Below, in pieces: positions 27,894-36,970 of a DNA stretch of 64,000 nt (within the stretch, counting starts at the first letter, position 1; every line of letters begins with the position of its first letter). The notes beneath the pieces were generated by a model. It searched no databases and had not been told where the DNA came from. It worked only from the letters and a program-made list of their open reading frames with translations. Both the position numbers and the translations under genes were made by a program. Source of the stretch: Rubellimicrobium arenae (GTDB taxonomy: Bacteria > Pseudomonadota > Alphaproteobacteria > Rhodobacterales > Rhodobacteraceae); assembly GCF_017916275.1 (NCBI RefSeq), contig NZ_JAFMST010000002.1, forward strand, positions 310,001 to 374,000, read 5' to 3'.

Positions 27894-28205
27894 GTGCGGA
27901 GATTCGGGCTGTGCGGCGCGCTGGCGGCGCTTTGGGTGCTCGGCGGCTGCGGGGGCGGCGTGTCGGGCGATATCGGGCGGGCTTGCATGGCCGGGGGGCG
28001 GAATGCGGCGAACGCGCAGCTCTGCTCGTGCATCCAGGGGGTCGCGAACCAGTCGCTGTCGGGATCGGACCAGCGGCGCGCGGCCGGCTTCTTCGAGGAC
28101 CCGCAGTCCGCCCAAGAGGTCCGCCAGTCGAACCGCCCCGGGGACGAGGCCTTCTGGCGGCGTTACAAGGCCTTTGCCGACCGCGCCGCCGCGATCTGCG
28201 GTTGA
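27894..28205 (+). CDS. Small Cys-containing lipoprotein
   Basis: A 103-residue exported protein starting at GTG. The N-terminal signal ends in a lipobox (LWVLGGCGGG, Cys 19). The mature part has conserved-looking Cys residues (GRACMAGG, QLCSCIQGV, and the C-terminal ICG) and the segment RRAAGFFEDPQSAQEVRQS. Similar Rhodobacteraceae proteins are often labelled 'arginine transporter', which nothing in the sequence supports. Function unknown. Monocistronic. Confidence 0.72.
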   Translation: MRRFGLCGALAALWVLGGCGGGVSGDIGRACMAGGRNAANAQLCSCIQGVANQSLSGSDQRRAAGFFEDPQSAQEVRQSNRPGDEAFWRRYKAFADRAAAICG

Positions 28206-28241
28206 TGAGGGAAGCGTCCCGGCGGGACGCCTCCCGGAGGC

Positions 28242-29183
28242 TCAGGCCGTGACGGCGCGGCGGCGCAGGACCGCAAGACCGCCCAGCGCGGCGCCAAGCA
28301 GAAGGCCAGCGGCCGGAAGCGGCACCGGGACCGGCGCGCTGGCGACGGCGAAGCCCTGAAGCGAACCGAAGCTCGTCCCGACATCGCCGATGAAGTTGAG
28401 CGCGACCTTCTCCCCAGCTCCGGGCAGCAGGAAGCTGAACAGCGATTGCACGCCGTCGATGCTCAGCAGCGCGTAGGCCGTGTTGTCGCCCTCGAACATC
28501 GACAGGATATCGAAGCCGCCGACGCTCGAGAAATCGACCTTGCTGCCATTCAGGTAAAGCTGGCTGACGGTGGTCAGGGTGCCTGCGTTGTTGCCCAGGA
28601 GCGCCAGCGAGTCCGTCCCGCTGTCCAGCACATATTGGACGTTGGACGTCGCCATCGGCACAGCGTTTGTGTAGGCGTTGGAGAAGATGGTCGGATCCAC
28701 TCCTTCGTTGACGTCACCCGCCACGTAGAAAAGGTCCGTCGCCTGCGTGACGGTGGCGGGCATCACCTTGGGATCGAAGACGAAGTTGTCGTCGTTGGTC
28801 GTGACCAGCCGTGCCGCATCGATGACGTTGTTGAAATCGAAGCCAGCCGCGGCGCCCTCGTTGACTGCCGGCCCCATCGCCTGAGCCGTCGCGATCCCCG
28901 TCATGGGATCGACCAGATAATAGGTGTCGGTGGTGCCGCTGTAGCCGTAAAGCCCGCCGGTGCTGGGACGGACGGAGAGGTCGTCGAGGGCCAGGTCCCG
29001 GCCATCCGCCGTGGACAGCATGACCCCGGACAGGCCCGCGGGGTTGTTCAGGTCGCCGATGGTGACCAGCGAAGCCCCGCCGTTGCCCAGCGCATAGCCC
29101 AGGCCCGTCGTGGCCGCGCTTGCGGCGCCGGCCGCTGTCAGAACCGCAAGGCATGCGGTGGTGGCAAGCAGTCGTGATGTCAT
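28242..29183 (-). CDS. Exported DUF4394-like protein with VPLPA C-terminal sorting signal
   Basis: A 313-residue protein with a signal peptide (about 1-23, CLAVLTAAGAASAAT). A beta-propeller-like DUF4394 body (TGLGYALGNGGASLVTIGDL, YGYSGTTDTYYLVDP, FNNVIDAARLVTTNDDNFVF) is followed by the C-terminal signal VPLPAAGLLLGAALGGLAVL and a basic tail RRR. VPLPA tails are the rhodobacterial variant of PEP-CTERM-type signals processed by an exosortase, often linked to exopolysaccharide. The ATG at 29183 has GGGAG upstream and is preferred to a start 24 bases earlier. No exosortase gene is in the window. Confidence 0.82.
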   Translation of the reverse strand: MTSRLLATTACLAVLTAAGAASAATTGLGYALGNGGASLVTIGDLNNPAGLSGVMLSTADGRDLALDDLSVRPSTGGLYGYSGTTDTYYLVDPMTGIATAQAMGPAVNEGAAAGFDFNNVIDAARLVTTNDDNFVFDPKVMPATVTQATDLFYVAGDVNEGVDPTIFSNAYTNAVPMATSNVQYVLDSGTDSLALLGNNAGTLTTVSQLYLNGSKVDFSSVGGFDILSMFEGDNTAYALLSIDGVQSLFSFLLPGAGEKVALNFIGDVGTSFGSLQGFAVASAPVPVPLPAAGLLLGAALGGLAVLRRRAVTA

Positions 29184-29308
29184 CTGAAACTCCCGGTTTC
29201 TGGTCACGAGGACCTCTCGCGCCGGTGACAGGCACGTAAACGGAAACAGAGAGTTTCTATATTAGCATCACATACCCGTGATGACCCGCCTTTCGATGGC
29301 TCGGGGCC

Positions 29309-29854
29309 TCAGCCCCCATGGCCCTCGTGGTCGTGCCCCTCGGGCTCGGCATGGTCGCCATGATCGTGACCCTCTTCGGGCATGGCGTGCTCCCCATGGT
29401 CGGCCATCGGCGCGTCGTCGGTCAGCCGGCCAAGGTCCACGGGGACGCGAAAGGTCATCTCGCCCGCCTTCTCGAAGGTAAGCGTCAGCTCGATGACATC
29501 GCCATCCTCGAACGGCTCCTTGACGCCCATGAACATGATGTGCGGCCCACCCCGCGACAGGTCGAGCTCTCCATCGGCCGGGATCGGGAGGCCCCCCTCG
29601 ATCGGTTGCATGCGAAGCACGCCATTCTCCTCGGTGGTCGTGTGGAGCTCCACACGTTCCGCGGCGGGAGAGGAGGCCGAAAGGAGGCGGTCGTCCTGGT
29701 CGCCGTGATTATGGATCAGCATGTAGGCGGTGCCGGTCGGGGCGCCCGGCCGGCTGGCGATGGCATAGGGATGGTGGATGCCGATGTCCCCGGCCAGCGC
29801 GGGCGCGGCAGACAGCAGGAGCGCGGCCAGGGCGGCGCGAAGGATGGACGGCAT
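29309..29854 (-). CDS. Periplasmic copper chaperone PCu(A)C with His-rich tail
   Basis: A 181-residue exported protein with a signal peptide at about 1-20 (ALAALLLSAAPALAGD). The PCu(A)C domain has the copper ligands in ELHTTTEENGVLRMQ and GGPHIMFMG, i.e. the H(M)x10Mx21HxM pattern. It is followed by a C-terminal tail of about 30 residues with many HxH units (EEGHDHGDHAEPEGHDHEGH). The family delivers copper to cytochrome oxidase CuA; the tail probably adds metal capacity. Sco, often its partner, is not adjacent. GAGGA precedes the ATG at 29854. Confidence 0.9.
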   Translation of the reverse strand: MPSILRAALAALLLSAAPALAGDIGIHHPYAIASRPGAPTGTAYMLIHNHGDQDDRLLSASSPAAERVELHTTTEENGVLRMQPIEGGLPIPADGELDLSRGGPHIMFMGVKEPFEDGDVIELTLTFEKAGEMTFRVPVDLGRLTDDAPMADHGEHAMPEEGHDHGDHAEPEGHDHEGHGG

Positions 29855-29975
29855 CGGAAGTCCTCTCGTTCTATGGCTCGGCGCGCCTCTAGCATGAGCC
29901 CGCCGCAGTAGACCATGCGGCACCCTGGCCCTCCCTGGCCGCGCCTGCTAGGGATCGGACGACCCCCTGCCCCGG

Positions 29976-30917
29976 ATGCGTGCCATGGCCGACAGAACCC
30001 TGACCGGCGTCGCCCTCATGCTGGGCTTCGTCGTGACCGCGCCCCTGATCGACGTCGCATCCAAGCTCGCGGCCCAGACCTTGCCGGTGGGCGAGGTGAC
30101 GGCGGCCCGCTTCCTCGTGCAGGGCGCGCTGATGCTGCCGCTGGCGGTCGCGCATGGGCTTCTGCTCCCGTGGGGGCTCTGGGGTCCCGTGGGGCTGCGG
30201 GCGCTCTTCCTCGTGCTGTCCACCTATGCCTTCGTGTCGGCCATCGATGTCATGCCTTTGGCCGACGCGCTGGCCATCGTGTTCGTGATGCCCTTCGTGC
30301 TGCTGATCCTGGGGCGGCTGGTGTTCGGCGACACGGTGGGACCGCGCCGGATCGTCGCCTGCGCGGTGGGGTTCATAGGGTCGCTCCTCGTGATCCAGCC
30401 GAGCTTTGCGACCTTCGGCCCGGTGGCCCTGTGGCCCCTGGGCACGGCCCTGAGCTTTGCCGCCTACATGCTGGTCACCAGGGGCCTGTCCAAACGCATG
30501 CACCCGATCCCCATGCAGTACCACACCTCGGTCCTCGCGTTCGCGATCTGCCTTCCCGCGCTCTGGTGGGCCGACGGGACGGGGCTGCCCGAGCTCGATC
30601 CGGTCTGGCCGGAGAAGCTGGCCTGGCTCTGGCTGTTCGGCGTGGGACTGGCCTCGGCGGTGGCGCATATGCTGATGACGGTGGCGCTGCGCTTTGCGCC
30701 TTCCGCAACGCTCGCCCCTCTCAACTATCTCGAGATCGTGACGGCGTCCACTCTGGGCTTCCTCGTCTTTGGGGACTTTCCGGACGCCCTGACCTGGATC
30801 GGGATCGCGGTGATCGTCGGGTCCGGCCTTTATGTCATCCACCGGGAGCGGGCGGCCAGCGTGGCGCGGCGCGCAGCGAGTCGAGGGCCAGCGGCAGCGT
30901 CGCGCGTGGCAGGATGA
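29976..30917 (+). CDS. DMT-superfamily (EamA) permease
   Basis: A 313-residue protein with about ten membrane helices in two EamA halves (first from residue 10 with LMLGFVVTAPLIDVASKLAA, second ending SGLYVIHRERA). The overall pattern resembles riboflavin/FMN-type DMT importers, but no substrate is established. The tail after about residue 290 is Ala/Arg-rich; its last 83 bp overlap the convergent thiamine diphosphokinase gene and may be a late extension. An ATG at 29985 is an alternative start. Confidence 0.87.
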   Translation: MRAMADRTLTGVALMLGFVVTAPLIDVASKLAAQTLPVGEVTAARFLVQGALMLPLAVAHGLLLPWGLWGPVGLRALFLVLSTYAFVSAIDVMPLADALAIVFVMPFVLLILGRLVFGDTVGPRRIVACAVGFIGSLLVIQPSFATFGPVALWPLGTALSFAAYMLVTRGLSKRMHPIPMQYHTSVLAFAICLPALWWADGTGLPELDPVWPEKLAWLWLFGVGLASAVAHMLMTVALRFAPSATLAPLNYLEIVTASTLGFLVFGDFPDALTWIGIAVIVGSGLYVIHRERAASVARRAASRGPAAASRVAG

Positions 30918-31524
30918 CCAGCGCCCCCCGGGTGGAGGGCCTGAGCCGCACCGGGCCAGCCGCCTCGTTCGAGGTGCCGATGCGGCGATCGGGCGCGAAT
31001 TCGAGGTGATCCGTCGGCCAGCGCAAGCCGTCGGACCGAAGGCGCAGGGGCGCGAACGGAAAAATGGACACAAGGGTGCCTGGCGCCAGCGGCAGATCGA
31101 TCTCGGGGGGCGCATGGAACGCGAGCGTGTCGGGACCGAGCAGCAGACAAGGCCGGTCGGCGCGCAGCACGAGGCTATGAAGCGCGGCCAGCTCGTGATC
31201 GAGCCGACCTCCGGCGAACCCGACGGCGAGCACCACGGGCGCCTCGATGCGGGTGAGGGCCTTGTCGAAGTCGGTCGTATCCTGCTCCGCCACGGGATGC
31301 AGGCAGGGGGCAAAGGCCGCAGCCGCCTCGGGCGACAGGCTGTCCATGTCCCCGATCACCGCCTCGGGCCTCAGCCCCAGGGCCAATGCAGTCCCGGCCC
31401 CGCCGTCCGCCGCCACGAGCGTCGGAGCCAGCTCCAGCGCGGTAGCCACATCATCGGCCGGCGCGACCCCGCCACCCAGGAGGGTGACGGGCCACTTGCT
31501 ATGGACGACCGCCCCGGCGCTCAT
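30835..31524 (-). CDS. Thiamine diphosphokinase
   Basis: Transfers diphosphate from ATP to thiamine. The 229-residue protein has the catalytic-domain motifs LVAADGGAGTALALG, VIGDMDSLS and the DTTDFDKAL segment, FAGGRLDHELAAL, and a C-terminal thiamine-binding beta domain (GLRWPT, GTSNEA). The 3' end overlaps the convergent EamA gene by 83 bp. No TPP riboswitch was seen upstream. Confidence 0.9.
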   Translation of the reverse strand: MSAGAVVHSKWPVTLLGGGVAPADDVATALELAPTLVAADGGAGTALALGLRPEAVIGDMDSLSPEAAAAFAPCLHPVAEQDTTDFDKALTRIEAPVVLAVGFAGGRLDHELAALHSLVLRADRPCLLLGPDTLAFHAPPEIDLPLAPGTLVSIFPFAPLRLRSDGLRWPTDHLEFAPDRRIGTSNEAAGPVRLRPSTRGALVILPRATLPLALDSLRAAPRWPPAPGG

Positions 31525-31659
31525 GCATTGTCACTCCAGGTCAGGCGGCGCCTTGAAACCGTCATGAAAGAACCCCTGTTTCGTCGATGGCTCGTTTGGC
31601 TTGATGCCCGAGTCGCATGAACAGCCTGGCGGCACGGGTCCGAGTGAACGAGCAATGTC

Positions 31660-32211
31660 ATGAGTGATGCCAGCGACGGAATGCAGGTCACCATAGGCGG
31701 CCTAACGTTCAACCTGCGGGATTTCGACGATCCAGCCGAGGCGGCCGCCGCGCTCTCCGAGGCCTTGCGGGGCCTCGAGAGCCGGGACGGCACCGCCCCG
31801 CCATCCCTGGACATGGGCGCGTTGAAGCGGATCGTGGAAATGGCCCAGAGAGCGGCCAACGCGCCTCCGGCCGGCGCGCCCGCCGTCAAGTCGCCCCGGC
31901 CTGGCCGTGCGCCACGACGCCGGCAGCTTCCGGACACGCCATCCGACGTCGATGGGGACACGCTCGACCGATTCCTGTCCGAAGCCGAGCGCCACCTCGC
32001 GGCCCCGGACGCGGCACGCCGCCGGGAGACGCTGGCCCACCTCAAGGCCGCCGTTGCGGCGGCGGAAGCAGAAAGGCTCCTGGGCGGGCCGCAATCGGGG
32101 GCCGAGCGTCGCAGGACCTCGTTCCGCCATGACCTCGATGCGGCCGTGCGGGCGACGCCGCCTGCCGCCGGATCGCACCCGGACCACCACGAGGACAAGG
32201 ACCCGGCCTGA
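31660..32211 (+). CDS. Hypothetical protein
   Basis: A 183-residue soluble, charged, Ala/Arg-rich protein of unknown function. The N-terminus (MQVTIGGLTFNLRDFDDPAE) looks like a short folded domain. The centre is a basic Pro-rich linker (SPRPGRAPRRRQLPD), and the C-terminal half is helical. No recognised motif. The SD is weak. Convergent with the DUF2842 gene, 9 bp apart. Confidence 0.6.
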   Translation: MSDASDGMQVTIGGLTFNLRDFDDPAEAAAALSEALRGLESRDGTAPPSLDMGALKRIVEMAQRAANAPPAGAPAVKSPRPGRAPRRRQLPDTPSDVDGDTLDRFLSEAERHLAAPDAARRRETLAHLKAAVAAAEAERLLGGPQSGAERRRTSFRHDLDAAVRATPPAAGSHPDHHEDKDPA

Positions 32212-32220
32212 CCGGGGCGG

Positions 32221-32460
32221 TCAGGGCCGGGGCGGCCGGTCGGGGTCATCGCGCGCGACACCTCGGAAGACCGACCGGAACGGGAGAGCCCAAAGGAAGC
32301 CCAGGGCCACATACACGATCAGCTGGAGCCAGACCGGCGCACGGCCGTATTCGCCTTCGATCCAGTTGATCAGGCTGACGGCGGCCACGACGTAGACCGG
32401 CAGGCCGACCAGCAGGATCAGGTAGGTCCAGATGCGCCGCGCGCGGTAGCTCAGGGCCAT
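32221..32460 (-). CDS. DUF2842 membrane protein
   Basis: A 79-residue protein with two membrane helices (YLILLVGLPVYVVAAVSLI and LQLIVYVALGFLWALPFRSV), matching the alphaproteobacterial DUF2842 family of unknown function. It starts 3 bp after purA on the same strand, so the two are very likely co-transcribed. Confidence 0.85.
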   Translation of the reverse strand: MALSYRARRIWTYLILLVGLPVYVVAAVSLINWIEGEYGRAPVWLQLIVYVALGFLWALPFRSVFRGVARDDPDRPPRP

Positions 32461-32463
32461 GGC

Positions 32464-33753
32464 TCAGTCCGCGAAAGGGTCGGTCACGAGGATCGTGTCG
32501 TCGCGCTCGGGGCTCGTGGAGACCAAGGCGACGGGGCACTGGATCAGCTCCTCGATCCGGCGGACATACTTGATGGCCTGGGCGGGAAGGTCGGCCCAGG
32601 AACGTGCGCCGGCCGTGGAGGAGTTCCAGCCCTCGATGGTCTCGTAGATGGGCTTGCAGCGGGCCTGGGCATCGGCCGCCGTCGGCAGGTAGTCGAGCCG
32701 CTCGCCATCGAGATCGTAGGCCACACAGATCTTCAGCTCGGACAGGCCATCGAGAACGTCCATCTTGGTCAGAGCGATGCCGTTGACGCCCGACAGCGCG
32801 CAGGTCTGGCGCACGAGCACCGCGTCGAACCAGCCGCAGCGGCGGTTACGTCCGGTGACGGTTCCACGCTCATGTCCGACGGTCCGCAGGTGCTCCCCGA
32901 TCTCGTCGTGCAACTCGGCGGCGAAGGGTCCTTCGCCCACCCGGGTTGTGTAAGCCTTAACGATGCCCAGGACGAAGCCCGCCGCGGAAGGCCCAAGGCC
33001 GGTGCCGGTCGCTGCCTGCCCAGCCAGCGTGGTGGAGGAGGTCACGTAGGGGTAGGTCCCGAAGTCCACATCGAGGAGCGAGCCCTGCGCGCCTTCGAAC
33101 AGGATTCGCTTGCCGGCGCGGCGGGCCTCGTTCAGCACCTTCCAGACTGGGGCGGCGTAGGGCCGCAGCTTGGGTGCGATCTCTTCCAGGCGCGCCTGAA
33201 GGTCTGTGGCGTCGACTTCCGGCAGGCCCAGGCCGCGGCGAAGCGCGTTATGGTGCGTCAGCAGCCGCTCGATGCGCTGGGCCACGGTCGCGGGGTCGAA
33301 CAGATCGGCCACGCGGATCGCGCGGCGGCCCACCTTGTCCTCATAGGCCGGGCCGATCCCGCGCCCGGTCGTGCCGATCTTGGCCACCGCGGTGCTGCTC
33401 TCGCGCGCGCGGTCGAGCTCCCCATGGAGGGGCAGGATCAGCGGCGCGTTCTCGGCGATCATCAGGTTCTCGGGCGTGATGCGGACGCCCTGCCCTTCCA
33501 GGCGGGCGATCTCCTCCATCAGGGCCCAGGGGTCCAGGACCACGCCGTTGCCGATCACCGACAGCTTGCCGCGCACGATGCCGGACGGAAGGAGCGAGAG
33601 CTTGTAGACCTGGTTGCCGACGACGAGGGTGTGGCCCGCGTTGTGCCCCCCCTGGAACCGGGCGATCACGTCCGCCCGTTCGGACAGCCAGTCGACGATC
33701 TTGCCCTTTCCTTCGTCGCCCCATTGCGCGCCCACGACGACGACGTTGGCCAT
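32464..33753 (-). CDS. purA: Adenylosuccinate synthetase
   Basis: GTP-dependent conversion of IMP and aspartate to adenylosuccinate, the first committed step to AMP. The 429-residue protein has normal length, the N-terminal [19 protein letters not shown]-loop, HNAGHT, and the segment [35 protein letters not shown] and the C-terminal NKxD-like TKMDVLDGL are also present. Confidence 0.97.
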   Translation of the reverse strand: MANVVVVGAQWGDEGKGKIVDWLSERADVIARFQGGHNAGHTLVVGNQVYKLSLLPSGIVRGKLSVIGNGVVLDPWALMEEIARLEGQGVRITPENLMIAENAPLILPLHGELDRARESSTAVAKIGTTGRGIGPAYEDKVGRRAIRVADLFDPATVAQRIERLLTHHNALRRGLGLPEVDATDLQARLEEIAPKLRPYAAPVWKVLNEARRAGKRILFEGAQGSLLDVDFGTYPYVTSSTTLAGQAATGTGLGPSAAGFVLGIVKAYTTRVGEGPFAAELHDEIGEHLRTVGHERGTVTGRNRRCGWFDAVLVRQTCALSGVNGIALTKMDVLDGLSELKICVAYDLDGERLDYLPTAADAQARCKPIYETIEGWNSSTAGARSWADLPAQAIKYVRRIEELIQCPVALVSTSPERDDTILVTDPFAD

Positions 33754-33886
33754 GCTGGTTCCCCCTGATGCAAACGCGCCCCCTATAGCGGTGACGTGAG
33801 GGCGGGGGAAGCCGTGCGGACGAAGGCTTGCGGGACCCCGCGACTCCCTTTAGAAGCGCCGCGTTCCGCCCCTTGAGAAAAGCGCC

Positions 33887-34276
33887 ATGGAAACCGTTGC
33901 CCTCGTGATCCTCCTGATCCTTGCCGTCGCGCTGATCGGGGTGGTGCTCCTTCAACGTTCCGAAGGGGGCGGCCTGGGCATGGGCGCGGGCGGCGTGATG
34001 TCGGGCCGGGGCCAGGCCACGGCTCTGGGGCGGGCGACCTGGATCATCGGCGGGGCCTTCATGGCGATGTCCGTCGTGCTGACCATCATCGCGGCCGAGA
34101 AGTCGGCCGGATCCTCGGTCGTGGACCAGATCAACTCGGACGCCCACGGCGGCACGGCCGAGGAAAGCGAAGCGCCGGCCCTACCCGACCTGGGCGGCGA
34201 CGGCAGCCTGCTGCCGCCCCCGGCCGGGACAAACACGCCAGCGCAGGACGCGCCGCTGGTGCCCTCGGGGGACTGA
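33887..34276 (+). CDS. secG: Preprotein translocase subunit SecG
   Basis: A component of the SecYEG channel. The 129-residue protein has two membrane helices (LVILLILAVALIGVVLLQ and TWIIGGAFMAMSVVLTIIA) joined by the conserved SEGGGLGMGAGGVMSGRG loop, then a low-complexity polar tail. Upstream of pyrG on the same strand, 119 bp apart, as in many alphaproteobacteria. Confidence 0.94.
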   Translation: METVALVILLILAVALIGVVLLQRSEGGGLGMGAGGVMSGRGQATALGRATWIIGGAFMAMSVVLTIIAAEKSAGSSVVDQINSDAHGGTAEESEAPALPDLGGDGSLLPPPAGTNTPAQDAPLVPSGD

Positions 34277-34395
34277 ACCGACTTGACGGCTGGCGGTTGC
34301 GCAAGCGGGGCGCTTCCGTCTAGAAGGAAATCCCGTGGCGGCGTGACCCATGGTGCGCCGGCCCTGATTCTATTGGTCATTCCACGGGGGTTCCG

Positions 34396-36039
34396 ATGGC
34401 GCGCTACATCTTCATCACCGGCGGTGTGGTCTCCAGCCTTGGCAAGGGCTTGGCTTCGGCGGCCCTGGGGGCTCTGCTGCAGGCACGGGGATACACGGTG
34501 CGGCTGCGCAAGCTCGATCCCTACCTGAACGTCGATCCCGGCACGATGTCGCCCTTCGAGCATGGCGAGGTCTTCGTGACCGACGACGGCGCCGAGACGG
34601 ACCTCGACCTCGGCCATTACGAACGCTTCACCGGCGTCGCGGCGCGGCGCACGGATTCAGTCTCCTCCGGCCGGATCTATTCGACCGTCCTCGAGAAGGA
34701 GCGGCGGGGCGACTACCTGGGCAAAACGATCCAAGTGATCCCGCACGTCACCAACGAGATCAAGGACTTCCTGTCCATCGGGGAGGACGAGGTCGACTTC
34801 ATGCTGTGCGAGATCGGCGGGACCGTCGGCGATATCGAGGGGCTGCCCTTCTTCGAGGCGATCCGCCAGTTCACGCATGAACGGCCGCGCGGCCAGTGCA
34901 TCCTGATGCACCTGACCCTCCTGCCCTACCTCGCCGCTTCGGGCGAACTGAAGACCAAGCCCACCCAGCACTCCGTCAAGGAACTGCAGTCCATCGGCCT
35001 CGCCCCCGACGTGCTGGTCTGCCGCTCCGAACACCCGATCCCCGAGCGGGAGCGCGAAAAGATCGCCCTCTTCTGCAACGTGCGGAAGGAGGCCGTGATC
35101 GCGGCCTATGACCTCAAGTCGATCTACCAGGCCCCGCTGGCCTACCACAAGGAAGGGCTGGACCAGGCGGTGCTGGACGCGTTCGGCATCTCGCCCGCGC
35201 CCAAGCCCAACCTGAGCCGCTGGCACGACGTGATGGACCGGCTCGAGCACCCCGAGGGTGAGGTCAAGGTCGCCGTCGTGGGCAAGTACACGCAGCTGGA
35301 GGACGCCTACAAGTCCATCGCCGAGGCGCTGACCCACGGGGGGATGGCCAACCGCGTGCGCGTCAGGGCCGAGTGGGTGTCGAGCGAGCTCTTCGAGCGC
35401 GAGGACCCAGCCCCCTACCTCGAGGACTTCGACGCGATCCTGGTTCCCGGCGGATTTGGCGAGCGGGGGACCGAGGGCATGATCGCGGCGGCCAAGTTCG
35501 CGCGCGAACACAACGTGCCGTATCTGGGCATCTGCCTGGGGATGCAGCTTGCCGTCATCGAGGCCTCGCGCAATGTCGCCAAGGTCGAGGACGCGGGCTC
35601 GGAGGAGTTCGACCACGAAGCCGGGCGCAAGCGGTTCACGCCGGTCGTCTACCACCTGAGGGAATGGGTGCAGGGCAACCACGTGGTCGAGCGCAAGGTG
35701 ACCGACGACAAGGGCGGCACGATGCGCCTGGGGGCCTACACGGCCCATCTCGCGCCGGGATCGCTGGTGTCGGACGTCTACGGCGCGACGCAGATCGAGG
35801 AGCGCCACCGCCACCGCTACGAGGTGGACACCGCCTTCCGCGAAAAGCTGGAAACCTGCGGCCTGTGCTTCTCGGGCATGAGCCCCGATGGGCGGTTGCC
35901 CGAGATCGTCGAGTGGAAGGACCACCCCTGGTTCATCGGCGTTCAGTTCCACCCGGAGCTGAAATCCAAGCCGTTCGCCCCTCACCCCCTGTTCGCAGGC
36001 TTCGTCAAGGCGGCGGTGGAGTCGGCGCGGCTCGTCTGA
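34396..36039 (+). CDS. pyrG: CTP synthase
   Basis: ATP- and glutamine-dependent amination of UTP to CTP. The 547-residue protein has an N-terminal synthetase domain ([40 protein letters not shown]) and a C-terminal class-I glutaminase domain with the nucleophile Cys in [12 protein letters not shown] and the His/Glu in [11 protein letters not shown]. An ATG start follows an AT-richer leader. Confidence 0.97.
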   Translation: MARYIFITGGVVSSLGKGLASAALGALLQARGYTVRLRKLDPYLNVDPGTMSPFEHGEVFVTDDGAETDLDLGHYERFTGVAARRTDSVSSGRIYSTVLEKERRGDYLGKTIQVIPHVTNEIKDFLSIGEDEVDFMLCEIGGTVGDIEGLPFFEAIRQFTHERPRGQCILMHLTLLPYLAASGELKTKPTQHSVKELQSIGLAPDVLVCRSEHPIPEREREKIALFCNVRKEAVIAAYDLKSIYQAPLAYHKEGLDQAVLDAFGISPAPKPNLSRWHDVMDRLEHPEGEVKVAVVGKYTQLEDAYKSIAEALTHGGMANRVRVRAEWVSSELFEREDPAPYLEDFDAILVPGGFGERGTEGMIAAAKFAREHNVPYLGICLGMQLAVIEASRNVAKVEDAGSEEFDHEAGRKRFTPVVYHLREWVQGNHVVERKVTDDKGGTMRLGAYTAHLAPGSLVSDVYGATQIEERHRHRYEVDTAFREKLETCGLCFSGMSPDGRLPEIVEWKDHPWFIGVQFHPELKSKPFAPHPLFAGFVKAAVESARLV

Positions 36040-36052
36040 GCCGCACCATCCT

Positions 36053-36811
36053 TCAGAAGTCCAGGCTGAACCGCCGCGTGACCAGCAGGCTTGCGGTGAT
36101 CTGGTCGTCCTCGCCTGTGATCGGACTGTCGGCGGCGTCGTTCATCAGGCGCTCGTAACGCACCCGAGCGCGCAGGCCCCAGACGTCGGTCAGCTGATAG
36201 GTCGCAACCGCCTCGAGCCCGGAGGACAGGACCCCACCGTCGGCGTCGTAGGCTGCAAGGCTGGGCGTCGCCTCGGGAACGCTGAAATAGGCGTCGGCGT
36301 AATCACCGCTTCCGATCAGCACACGAGGACCGGCGCGCAGCGTCAGCCGCTCCGTGGGTTGCGCGATGACGTTCAGACCCAGCTCGCCCACCCAGGCCTC
36401 GTGGCCGCCAAAGCCGTAGCGGGCGACGGCGAAGGTTTCCCAGTTGCGTTGGGCGTAGGACAGGCCACCCCCCAGTTCGAAGGTGCGGTCCACGTCCGGG
36501 AGGCCGGCGAGTTCGTCGTGGTCCTCGGACGAGCGCTCGGGGATGTACCGGAACGAGCCCCGGAAGCCGAATCCTTCGGGCCGTGCCGTGGGATCCTCGC
36601 GCCCGACCGAGAACCGTCCGAAGCGCAGATAGGGCGCGATCACGCGGAAATCGAACTCCGGGACGGCTTCGTCCGAGCCGAAGTAATCGGGCACCGCCGC
36701 AACCCCGACCCCGAGCGTCAGGGCCACCCGGTTGCCGCCCGATGGCGGGTAGGATTGAGCCAGCGCCGGAAGCGGAGCCAGCGCGGCGAGCAGCACGAGG
36801 GTTCGGAGCAT
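36053..36811 (-). CDS. MipA/OmpV-family outer-membrane protein
   Basis: A 252-residue protein with a signal peptide (about 1-18, LLAALAPLPALAQS) and a beta-barrel body of alternating strands. It shows the family start LTLGVGVAAVPDYFGSDE and the C-terminal strand ending in Phe (VTRRFSLDF), as expected for BAM-assembled barrels. MipA proteins act as scaffolds or porins; the function here is unknown. Convergent with pyrG, 13 bp apart. Confidence 0.85.
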   Translation of the reverse strand: MLRTLVLLAALAPLPALAQSYPPSGGNRVALTLGVGVAAVPDYFGSDEAVPEFDFRVIAPYLRFGRFSVGREDPTARPEGFGFRGSFRYIPERSSEDHDELAGLPDVDRTFELGGGLSYAQRNWETFAVARYGFGGHEAWVGELGLNVIAQPTERLTLRAGPRVLIGSGDYADAYFSVPEATPSLAAYDADGGVLSSGLEAVATYQLTDVWGLRARVRYERLMNDAADSPITGEDDQITASLLVTRRFSLDF

Positions 36812-36970
36812 CGACAGGACCTTCCCGAGGGGTATGATCCCGAGGGTAGATCACCGCTTCCCCCCGTCCACGTCGTCGGCCGAATGAAAACGTCAGTTCG
36901 GACGGGGCAACACGACGTGGTCCGGGGCGCGCGTCCGCGTCGCCCCGGAACGTGATATCGGTCCTGGCCC

